DNA from: Heliocidaris erythrogramma
Lineage: Eukaryota > Echinodermata > Echinoidea > Camarodonta > Echinometridae
NCBI GenBank assembly: GCA_025617745.1
Contig: CM046857.1
Coordinates: 29,482,094 to 29,546,093, forward strand
Length of the DNA stretch: 64,000 nucleotides
Direction of reading: 5' to 3'
Below the pieces are notes generated by a model that was given only the letters and a program-made list of their open reading frames with translations, was not told the origin of the DNA and made no database searches. Numbering within the stretch: the stretch's first letter is position 1; each line of letters starts with the position of its first letter. This document shows positions 22,804 through 32,517 of this stretch, one piece after another. Made by a program: the position numbers and the translations under genes.

Positions 22804-25161
22804 ATGTACAGCTCCATAGGCAAGTACCAGATTGATAAGCCAAGGAGCTCGTACAGCTACCTGGTACCCACACACAAGCTCCCATGCATTCGCTTAAACG
22901 CAGTGTGCCATGGCACGTCTATTCTATGTTGTCTTTGAAGCGAAACGGGCAAGGCGAGACGTGCCAGAACGACTAGAACGACAAAATGCTTTGGAATGTT
23001 TTTTCTCTTTTTCTCAAGAAAAAAATGGTATGCTTTGGAACGAAAACTTTAGTGTAAAAATGGGGGTCTTCTGGGCGGCACATACCCACCACACACTGCA
23101 TGTACATGTATATACTGAGTGCTCCCCCCCCCCCCCCCCCCCCCCCCCCGGATCGTTAGATCTGTTTCTTTCTTCCAGATTTGAAAAAATAGATTCACTC
23201 TGCTCTTTCCAGGAATTTTGAATCTTCTTCTTGCCGCTTTTCCAATCTGGTGGAATATTACATACCAATCATGCCATTGAGTAATTGCATTGTTTTCTTA
23301 GCAGTTCAAAATCTTGATTTATATAGGATTTATATGTGACAGTTCTTATCAATGAGAATGAGAAATCCTTATCACTAAGTATACCTATGTTGGGTGTCCG
23401 GACAGATAGTTTCCAACTACTGGTAGATCTGATCTGTAAATTTTAAAAATTTTGCATTCAATATTCGGGAAATCGCAATGTATGTTGGGCATAAGCATGA
23501 ATAAATATTTTATCTTGGTTAGTGCTATTCCATGCATATTATTTTTGGAGAAATCCAATGGCAAACTTCAGTTATATGGACCCACCCCTTCATACTACTG
23601 AATTTTATTTTTAAAATGTTTTCTAATACTTCCCTGGATAAGTGGATATGCAATAGGACAGGGAGGTGTGGGCTGTTCACAGGTACATGTATATGATTCA
23701 GTAGATATCGACAAACTCTTATTTTTAGTCTTCATTCAGATCCATATACTTGTCTAAGAAAACGGTTTGATAGTCTGTTATGGATACATTTGACTAGTCA
23801 TTCTATTTTGCTTACAGATGCATGACATCTCTTATTTGATGATGGAGCAGACACAGTCATGCCAGAAACATGCAAATAGATCTACACTCACCTACAGGTA
23901 AATATCCTCTTTCCTCACCTTCCATGTTTACTTGAGAGATGTGCAATTATAGAACAGGAATGAAACAAAGAACAATTTTGTATTTGGAGTAGTAGGGTCT
24001 ACATGTAAAAAATAAAGAAATGAAGTATAATAAAAAAATAAAATTCAGCTGGTTTATTGCCACTTGGGTCTATTCCATTAAAGTTTTTGTCATGCAAGAG
24101 CTTGACTAACTGGGGCGTTGATAGAACATTTTGAATGGGATTGTGACACTCAAATTTGCCAACAAATGGATGCGATACCCATTTTTGCCGACAAAACTGC
24201 TGCACCCTAATCCCTCTCCCCCGACAAAAATTAATAAAAGAAAATCGCAGACATAGAGATCTTGATCAGACAGGCCCATTTCGTAAGGAGGGGACTGACG
24301 CCTTATGCCCAAATATCAGCTTTTCAATTTCTAAATATTTTGCCAGATAATTACATAAGTTACCGGTATGTAATTATCCTGGAACCTTTCTTCTTCAATA
24401 TGTGGATATGGGTCTGTTCACAAAGTTGGGCACCTTTTGAGACATTTTTTTCTGTAATCCCCTGTAATTTGATGAAAAAGTCTAGTTAGAATTTTCTTAC
24501 TTGGCCATTCTATCTCTTGTGAAAATAAAAAGCATCTGAGAAACATAAACATGTTGTTCCACAATGTATTTTGGAAATAATTATGAAAAACCAGCGTGTG
24601 GATGTAACCGGACATTGTGTCCGTGTTACATCCGCAAAGTCTTATTTTGAGACATAACGGCACATCCATAATGCTCTTGATGATAAATATTTGCCTGGTT
24701 ACTTTAGGTTCTCTATTTAATTCAATGCAACAACAACTGCAATGAGAGTATATACTGACTTCAAGAGTTATTGATGAAAGTTGCAGATATTCTTTGGTGT
24801 CTCGTTCATCCACAACTTGTGACATTTGATTGGAAACCGTTACACCCACAACATTCATGATAAACTCAGGGAAGATATTTATTTTTTTGTTAAAAGTTTT
24901 GCTTCATTAAGTCAGCACCATAACACAATGTACCCATTACTAATAGGATTTAGCTTTGTAATAAAGGTATCATGCATGTTGATATGCTGGTAATCTAAAA
25001 AAAAGGTGGTTGTGGATGTAACATGGAACACCAGTATATTTTTGTCAATATTTTGAAAATGCCCCTCAAAACAATTTGTCTTGTGTTCTTCAAAAGCTTC
25101 CTGGAGGCACCAAGTACATTCATATAAAACAACTTAATGGTGTAAGTCATAGTGTTAAAAC
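22804..25161. other. Unassigned DNA
   Basis: No gene or family recognised. A C run of more than 20 lies at 23127-23149. Sequence is AT-rich, with TACATGTA motifs. Confidence 0.5.
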
Positions 25162-25521
25162 CATTGGCGGATCCAGGGGGGGCACAGCCGGCCCGTGCCC
25201 CCCCTTTTGGAAGAGAAGTATGATTTTTTACCATAGACGATCCGCCATTTTTGAGATTGTGCCCCCCCTTTTAGAGTGAAGACCTTTTTTTTTTTTTTTT
25301 TTTTTTGCTTGTCAGGGAATTATGGAGGGAAACTGGAGCCCATAACCCCCTTACTAAGCGATTTTTGAAGGTTTGGCGAAAAAAATTTTTCGTCCCTACC
25401 CCCCCCCCCCCCACTGAGCGACTTTTCGAGAAGCAGGCGAGACCAAAAAAATACGGGTCTACCTTTTCACAAACTTTCATTTTTGTGCCCCCTCTTTTAC
25501 TAAATCCTGGATCCGCCCCTG
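25162..25521 (+). mobile_element. hAT MITE, copy 1
   Basis: The 360-bp element has ends CATTGGCGGATCCAGG and CCTGGATCCGCCCCTG and an 8-bp target-site duplication GTTAAAAC on both sides (25154-25161, 25522-25529). Eight-base duplications and CA-G-rich termini fit the hAT superfamily. The interior has a T run followed by TGCTTGTCAGGGAATTATGG, shared with copy 2 at 34043 and with fragments at about 32050, 37710 and 45050. Confidence 0.92.
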
Positions 25522-26551
25522 GTTAAAACTACAATGTTTTTACGATAAAATGTCAAGTTTCGGTGCCCCAACTTTGTGAACAGACCCATATACATGTATA
25601 CTAGCACTTCGCTGCCCGAATGTGACCATCTGAACTTTGACAATCCCAGGGGGGCAGCCATTTGCCCAAAGATTAACATCTCAATGTTTTTTGCGAGCGA
25701 CTTGAGCGAGCGAGCAAAAAAATTTGACCAGTTTTTCCTTCTTTCTCTTCCATTCCTTTCCTTCTTTTTAGTGTTTATTTTCCTTTCCCTTCCTTTCCTT
25801 TTTTACCCTATATTTCCTCTTCCCTCACTCTCCCCCCCCCCCCCCCTCTTTTTTTGTTGCCAACAGAGGTGGCGCATTTGCCGCTAGCGACGCCCGGTTG
25901 ACAAATTTATGATATTTATATCCGCATTCCTATAGATTTTGTAAATTTGTCTTGATGAATGATGAAAGAAATATTTGTGGATGAAGGATGGATTTACTTT
26001 ACATTTTATATTCTTATGATGAATAATTTATGGGATTCTGTATTACAGTCAGATATAGAGATTTTTGTTAGTATAAGTAATTTTTTTGTAGGCAGTTGTT
26101 AGTTCATGTCTGATTTGTTTGCACGTTAGTTTTACACAAGGTGTTGCTGTGTAAATTACTAGAATATTTTTAAAAGGTACCTCTACCATCATGTAGACCA
26201 GTGCATGTTGTGTTCGCAACACTGGCATATTTCACTTTAGGACAGTTTCCATTTCAGTTCATGACCAAAAAAGTGTTATGAAAAGCTTGACACCTTGTTA
26301 AGAAACACATTGGCCACAATTCACAAAGGAGGGTAAACCCATGGTCTAAACTATGGTTTAAAATAAGCGTAGCCTGTATTGCCATTTATGATTGGGCATG
26401 AGGCCATGTACGTTGCTTGTAATACCCTTACAGAAGTATTCATGAATTCAGGCAATGGCCTTTTCACAAAAGAAAAAAAATTCTATTTCATTGAAATTCT
26501 AATTCATTTTTTTTAAACTATCTTTTCTTTTATTACAGCACCACCAAACTG
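25522..26551. other. Unassigned DNA with polypyrimidine tracts
   Basis: No gene seen. A CT-rich segment lies at 25735-25860, with GAGCGAGCGAGC at 25700. Confidence 0.5.
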
Positions 26552-26604
26552 TTGTACGTGCTGATTGGATTCCCTGCCACTGTCAGCTTAGTTATGGTGT
26601 TAGA

Positions 26605-26991
26605 CTTCCTGGTCTTGCTCAGTTCCAAGATACGATTGATGAGATCACTCGTCCTATCCATCTACCTGTTTGCCTGGGAATCCTGGACCCTCACAGCAGA
26701 CCTCCAGAGGCGAATTCAAGCAATGGAAATGAGATGCTTCTGTAAAATCTCATATAAAGACCACATAACCGAGACGGTCCGCACCATCATCCACCAAGCA
26801 ATTGGGCCATACAAAGAACTCCTCATGACTGTGAAAAAGCGCAAACTGAAATGATATGTCATGTTTCACATTCTTCGGGTCTTGCAAAAACCATCCTGCA
26901 AGGCACAGTGAAAGGTGGAAGAAAAAGAGGAAGACAGAAGAAACGATGGGAAGACGATATCAAAGAGTGGACCGGCCTGGACTTTTCTTGT
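26605..26991 (+). pseudogene. LINE reverse-transcriptase C-terminal fragment
   Basis: The frame begins with SKIRLMRSLVLSIYLF, then ESWTLTADLQRRIQAMEMRC, and QAIGPYKELL up to a TGA at about 26853, where the family has KLRWYGH. After a frame change it continues HVSHSSGLAKTILQGTVKGG and KKRWEDDIKEWTGLDF to about 26985. This is the C-terminal region downstream of the catalytic domain of an RTE/CR1-type non-LTR retrotransposon common in marine animals. No catalytic YxDD region remains. It is cut at 26991 by the Helentron-like element inserted between two T's. Confidence 0.8.
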
Positions 26992-27928
26992 TAGCTCACC
27001 TGAGCCTAAGGCTTGAGCGAGCTATTGCGATGGAAATTTGTCCGTCGTCCGTCGTGCGTCGTCCGTTGTCCGTTAACTTTTTACATTTTCATGTTCTTGA
27101 TCACATGATCGGAATTCAACCAAACTTGGTAGGAATCATCCTTTAATAGGGTTAGGGGACCCAAAGTTGCTACCCTGGGGGAGAGCCCCTGATTGTAAAA
27201 GCTATGTAAATTTCAAACATCTTCTCCAGAACCAGGCATAGCTCAGACTTGGTATTGTGTATGGAGATACCTCTATAGATGAAGACTGAATGTTGTTCAT
27301 GAAATTTCTCTGAGTGGTGGCCCTATATGGCCCTGTGGGGGTAACACACAGGAGAGGGGGGGGGGGGTGCTGCCAGGCAAAATGTACATTCTGATCTTCT
27401 TCTCCAAAACACACGATCGGAATTCAACCAAACTTGGTAGGAATCATCCTTAGGGGTAGGGGATCCAAAATTGCTAAATTGGTACATGTGGCCCACAGGG
27501 GGGCCCAGGGGGAGGGCCCCCAAGTGTAAAAGCTTCAATCATCTTCTTCTCCAGAATCAGGAATAGCTCAGACTTGGTATTGTGTATGGAGATACCTCTA
27601 TAGACGAAAAATGAAAGTTCATGATTTTTTTCTGGGTGGCCCTATAGGGGGTCTGTGGGGGTAACATACTGGAGGGGGGGGGGGGGGCTGGGGCAAGTTG
27701 TCCGCCATTCATAAACTTTTTACATTTTCAGCTTCTTCTCCAAAACCAATGATTGGAATTTAACCGAACTTGGTAGGAAGCTCAGACTTGGTATTGTGTA
27801 TAGAGATACCTCTATACATGAAGAATGAAAGTTGTTCATGAAATTTTTCTGGGTGGCCTTATAGGAACCCCTGCACCAGATGTGAATTGATCCACGTCAG
27901 GTGAGCTTCATGCCCCCTGGGGCTCTTG
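26992..27928 (+). mobile_element. Helentron-like element with GTCCGTCGTCC repeat
   Basis: The 5' end TAGCTCACCTGAG is mirrored by subterminal CAGGTGAGCT at 27899-27907, followed by a hairpin GCCCCCTGGGGC (27912-27923) and a terminus CTTG before TT. A GTCCGTCGT simple repeat follows the 5' end. The core contains three diverged copies of about 310-340 bp (AACTTGGTAGGAA at 27123, 27431 and about 27768). It interrupts a LINE reading frame. It lacks coding capacity. Confidence 0.8.
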
Positions 27929-29251
27929 TTCTCCATCGAAATGTGATTTAAACTTAATTCAATTTTGCTGTGACTCTTTTTTATAGAGTAGAAATGGAAT
28001 TTTATTATTGTGAATGGCAATTCAGTAGCAATGAATTCCTGTACATGTAGAGAAAATGAAATTTGCCTCTTTTTTTTTTTTTTTTTTTTAACATTTATCA
28101 ATTGATGGCTTTTTTCCTTGTCCATCTTCCTAATACCTCAATCACACTAATAAGACCGACACAAGACCCAGAACAAAATTACCCTTAATGGCAAAGAACT
28201 GGTCGGTTTGGTGGTGTGATGGTGGTAATAGGATGAGTGGGTGTAACTTGTGCCCCCCCCCCCTTTCCTGAATCTTTAGGAAAAGTGTTAAAGACAACTT
28301 GCATGTTGTCTTCAGCACTTGTTGCTGCCAAGAAATATTATGTCCAGATATATTATTTAAAAAATAAAATGTTGATCCTTTGCCACTGATAATATCCTTC
28401 TTGAAAAATCCCTACCCTTACCAACAATACAGAGCCACATAATGGTCCGAACCAGTTAGTCTGTAATTTCTGTTGTATTGTAATTTGAATATACCCTTAT
28501 TGAAACAAAAAATGAACTTTTTCCTTTAATTTGAACTTCCTTTTCTTGTGAAGGGTCAGAAAGGAGAAGGGAATAAGAGAGGAGAAAATGGAGAGGTGCA
28601 AAAAACACGGTAAAAACAAGCCATTGAGAGAAAGGAAGGAAAGGATGAAGAAACAAATCATGAGAAGAGGATGAGGGAGAACGCAGTGATGGAGATATTG
28701 AAAGAGAGGGAGAATAGTGAAGAGTGAACACAATCCCAAAGTGAATTTTGAAATATTAGTAGGCCAAGTGCCGTACCCAGGATTTGTTAAAAGGGGGAGG
28801 GGGGTGGGTGTATATATCAGTATTTTGGGGGTCTTTTTACTCCAAAAAATCTCTGACAAGCCAAACAAAAAGAAAAAAAGTAACATTATTTGGGGGTTAC
28901 TTTCAAATTATCCAATATGTGTTAAAAAAAGTTAACAGGTATTCTAAGGCGGCGTTTTTAACATCAAAAAGGCGTGTGCCGACTTACAATAACACAAAAA
29001 GGGGGTGTTCGACCACCTAAAAATGCCCCTTTTGTCAAAGGGGGTGTTTGGACACCCCCCTCCCCTAGATAAGTGCATGGGTAGGCCTACCTTCTTGCAT
29101 TAATTTTATTCTTCATTTCATGTATTCTGCATCTATGTGTATTTATTTACTAAACCAAATTTATAACTAAAAAACACTTGATAACTCCTTGCCTGAACCA
29201 ACATCGTGATTAGATGGAAGCTTGTGAACGTGTTAGAGTAAGGATGTGTAT

Positions 29252-29287
<36 letters not shown>

Positions 29288-30039
29288 GGGAGGGCGAGGT
29301 GTTTGCTGACAGAAATTGATGTCCATGCCCAGTCTAAACTGTCTTTGAAAAAGAGCATTCTGCAGCTACCTGGTGAAAAGAATATTTATGAAGCCGAAGT
29401 GAACCACGGAGAGCAGCAATACAAATTTCACAAGTGTTGGCTATATGTAAAGAGCAAGGAGTTCTGTCATAACTCCTTGGTCAGAGCAGGGAGGTAGAAG
29501 AGAGATCTCTCTTCCACCTCCCCAGTCAGAGCAAGAAGCTTACACTCCTTAGCAAGATGACTTGGCAAATCAGGTGTAGGCCTATGAGGGTAGGGGGCTG
29601 GATCAAGTTTCATTTTGAGAAAATTTACCACAAACATTTGGATGATTTTGGCGTAATGAAAATTTTCTCACTTTTCAGATATGACGGTAACCTGATATGA
29701 CTTGGATATTATCAATAATCAAGCTTCCAGAATGTTAGGCTATAGCCCAATATTAGAAATATTAGAAGAAGAAAAAAGAAAGAAACCCCCCCAAAAAAAT
29801 CACTGACGTGAGGGGGGAGGGGGCCAGGGGGATGCCACACTCTTATGACAAGTATTACATCTCCCTAATCAATTCCCCGTCCAAGGAGACAAAATAAAAT
29901 CTTATGTGTTCATTGTTTTATCAGTCTTCAGTCGATCGCATGATCCTGCTGTTCTGAAGATACAAAAAAGGCTTTTCCCCACATTTCTCTCTATCCTCCG
30001 ATTGTAGTATTGGAAATTTGTCTAAGCATCCAACCGCAT
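27929..30039. other. Unassigned DNA with hAT-like debris
   Basis: No gene. GTGCCGTACCCAGGATTTG at 28770 and the following purine/pyrimidine homopolymers to about 29080 resemble a decayed hAT MITE. A GA microsatellite is at 29254-29285. Other segments are unrecognised. Confidence 0.45.
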
Positions 30040-30910
30040 AGGCCTATATGCCCGCCCCCGCACTATTTCCAGTACAATGTATATCGTGACGACTAGTAAC
30101 CGAAATTAGTTTGGAAAATGTGAGGGATATTTTCGCTCGAGAGCGAGAAATAAATTTATTGGACCTGCGGGCACTCGTACTCCGCGAGCGCGCGGTGGCC
30201 GTTACCCGAAAATAAAAACAGAGTGGCGGGCTCTGAAACCAGCTAGCCCCTGCCTCGTACGGCAATAATTGTGAATGACGACAGGGCTGTATTTCCTCCA
30301 CTCGATGTCTCTCATTTTCTCTCCCTCCGAGCTCCAGCCCCGGCCCCTCCTTCCCTTACACAACGTCTAGTACGTCTCTGGTATAGAGCTGATCTTATGG
30401 ATTGTTGTTTCGTCCATGTTTCAAAATGTGCGACCTCCCCTTCCCCTTTTCATTTGTTTCCTCTTTCTCTTTCTTTCTTGTCGGGCAAAAACATTTGTTA
30501 TTCATGTATGTAGGATTACCATGCAATAATCAAAATTTGGTAATTCTCCTCACACACAATGTCGCGACTACCCCAGCGACCGCCGGCCAGGCCAGGCGAT
30601 CGACAGGCTAGGCTAGATGCAATAATCAAAATTTGGTAATTCTCCTCACACACGATGTCGCGACTACCCCAGCGACCGCCGGCCAGGCCAGGCGATCGAC
30701 AGGCTAGGCTAGCCCCTTGCCGGCCCACGGGATGAGCTCCAGCGCTCAAGTTTTCTCTCGCGCGCGATAGTATTGCCGAGTTATCAATCCTTGGTATTGC
30801 AAGCCCTGTCAGCATTACACCCCACAGCGGCAGGCCAATGTAAATAGACGTTACGCTGTGCATTTGCCGAAAGAGGGAGGTAGGCCGACCGTCACAAGTT
30901 ATAAGCGTCA
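30040..30910. other. CpG-rich segment near the right end of the TTAA block
   Basis: Visibly richer in CG dinucleotides than its surroundings, with TTCGCTCGAGAGCG and GCGAGCGCGCGG. It could be a promoter of a transposon or host gene; no coding sequence was identified. Confidence 0.4.
30521..30712. repeat. 96-bp tandem duplication
   Basis: ATGCAATAATCAAAATTTGG begins at 30521 and again at 30617. The two 96-bp units differ at one noticed base (ACACAATG against ACACGATG). The units are CG-rich and end in GGCTAGGCTAG. Confidence 0.95.
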
Positions 30911-31237
30911 TGCCATACGCTTATAAAATTTCGATTTTAAATCATAAATATCTTGATAATGAAATCAGCAATTGACCTGTAAAAGTCACACGATTCCCGA
31001 CTGACCTAAAGGTTTCTAATTATCATTGCAGCATGAGCTAATTCAGATTTTTTTTTTCTGATCTCCAACAAAGTTACTCAATGCCTTTAAGTGCTGTATA
31101 GGCATATAGCACTTTTTAAGGGCATGCATATGGACTGCACTCAGAGTGCTATTGTAATGCACACAGCGTGCTATTTCAGCACTTTCACGGGAGCTGGACC
31201 GGCTCCTTAAACTGCTAAACATTCATAAAAAAATCGT

Positions 31238-31310
31238 GATTTTGGCGAGCCTCGAACCAGGGTCCGCAGATCGAGAATTGCTGGCATTGCCGCTAGACTA
31301 ACTCACATCG
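31238..31310 (-). other. tRNA-like module in transposon copy 3 (left)
   Basis: On the minus strand TTAGTCTAGCGGCAATGCC and GGTTCGAGGCTCGCC appear with tRNA-like spacing. The element lies inverted relative to copy 1. Confidence 0.55.
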
Positions 31311-31405
31311 TACGATTTAGAGCAGATCATATTGTTACATAGTGAATTTACGACACCACATAGTTCATGTTATCTACTTGACTCCCATGAATAAACTGGA
31401 TTGCA

Positions 31406-31480
31406 AGGAGCATTCGTTAGTCTATCGGTAACGTCAGCGCCTCTCAATCAGCGAACCTGGTTCGAGGCTCGCCAGGGTCA
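31406..31480 (+). other. tRNA-like module in transposon copy 3 (right)
   Basis: GTTAGTCTATCGGTAACGTC and GGTTCGAGGCTCGCC are intact; divergent from the module at 31238-31310. Confidence 0.55.
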
Positions 31481-31896
31481 CATTTTTTTTTGCTGGTAAA
31501 TTAGCACACTACAAGTGCTAAAACAGCATTTCAGGTGCAGTCCCTATACATGCCCCGAAAAAGTATCACTTCAGTTTTTACAGTGTAAAAGTTGACAAGC
31601 AAAATCACAGGATGGAAAAGATTGATTAAAATGTCAATGAGTTATATTATGTGGTAAAGAAAACTACAGTAATGTTAAGGAAAGAAGACCAAACTAGTCT
31701 CATATTCCGATTGACTATTTGGGGGTGTCGATAGAGGTGCGAGTAGGGATGTGACGCCTGCCTTTAAAATTTCCGTCAGCAAACTCTACATTTTTATAGG
31801 CTGTCGGCAAATCTCAAATTTGAAAATCTGATAACTTTTTATTCTTGGTAAAAATTGAGCTACCTAAAATTCAGCCCGACAACCCCCCCCCCCCCT

Positions 31897-32160
31897 TCAG
31901 TGGCGGCACCAGGGGGGGGGGGGCATGGGGGTCAGAAGCTTTGCCCCCCCCCCCCCCCATTTGCCCCCCCCCAATAATTTTCGGAGTTAAAAAAATTAAA
32001 AGGGTGAAAAATTGTTTTTGTACGCCCTTGCCCCCCTTTTTTTTTTTTTTTTTGCTTGTCAGGGAATTATGGAGGGAAACTGGGCCCCATAACCCCTATA
32101 CTGAGCGTTTTTTGGAAGTTTGGGGAAAAAAATTTTTTTGTCCCACCCAAAGCCCACACG
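31897..32160. mobile_element. hAT-like fragment
   Basis: CAGTGGCGGCACCAGGG, then a long G run, C runs, a T run and GCTTGTCAGGGAATTATGG, as in the hAT MITEs. The right end is missing. Confidence 0.6.
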
Positions 32161-32284
32161 GCAGCCGGGTATACGATGAGAATATATCGGAAGTAGCGGT
32201 CATAGATGAAGCAATCCAAGATGAAATACGTGACGAGTTGTGAAGCTAGGATCCCTAAACAGATGTAGACGGTTGTATCTCTGT

Positions 32285-32480
32285 CATGATAATGATGATA
32301 ATCATCATTATAATTTGGTCGTGTTCACCAATGTTTACCCAGGGTAGCCGAGTAATAATGATACTTTGTTAAGCGCAGTCGAGTATATTTGTATAGTATA
32401 GCTGCGATATATAAATGGAAAATATGATAATAATTATTAAAGCTTCATCAGTATTAGTACTGCTCTTCCAGAGGGCCCTG
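32285..32480. mobile_element. SINE-like remnants
   Basis: TTACCCAGGGTAGCC, a TAAGCGCAGTCGAGTATATT block, then GATATATAAATGG and an ATA-rich tail, followed by TTCATCAGTATTAGTACTG. These pieces also occur near 10870. Confidence 0.45.
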
Positions 32481-32517
32481 TAATTATTATAGGTTTTCCC
32501 GGCCAATTTCGTATTGT

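Larger units (their letters stand above)
19378..31086. mobile_element. 11.7-kb TTAA-bounded block with imperfect TIRs
   Basis: TTAA lies at both edges (19374-19377, 31087-31090). The ends are AGGTATTGTGTAGCTTTG and, inverted, AGGCATTGAGTAACTTTG (15 of 18 match). The block separates the two parts of one CACTGTAAAAACT transposon. Inside are two Helentron-like elements, a fold-back element, a hAT MITE, a LINE fragment and CpG-rich DNA near both ends (19640-20240 and 30040-30910). No transposase was recognised. It could be a large TTAA-target transposon swollen by later insertions. Confidence 0.6.
31087..31587. mobile_element. CACTGTAAAAACT transposon copy 3, main part
   Basis: It resumes at TTAAGTGCTGTATA and ends AGTTTTTACAGTGTA. 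It is a compact copy with only the two tRNA-like modules between the ends, and so shows the basic 0.5-kb unit of the family. Confidence 0.85.

Noticed and set aside
24418..24858. 146-residue minus-strand frame
   Set aside because: No known motif or low-complexity explanation; composition is like surrounding DNA and no splice or promoter signals were seen.
31845..32243. 132-residue Pro/Gly-rich frame
   Set aside because: Runs through homopolymer G, C and T tracts of a hAT fragment.
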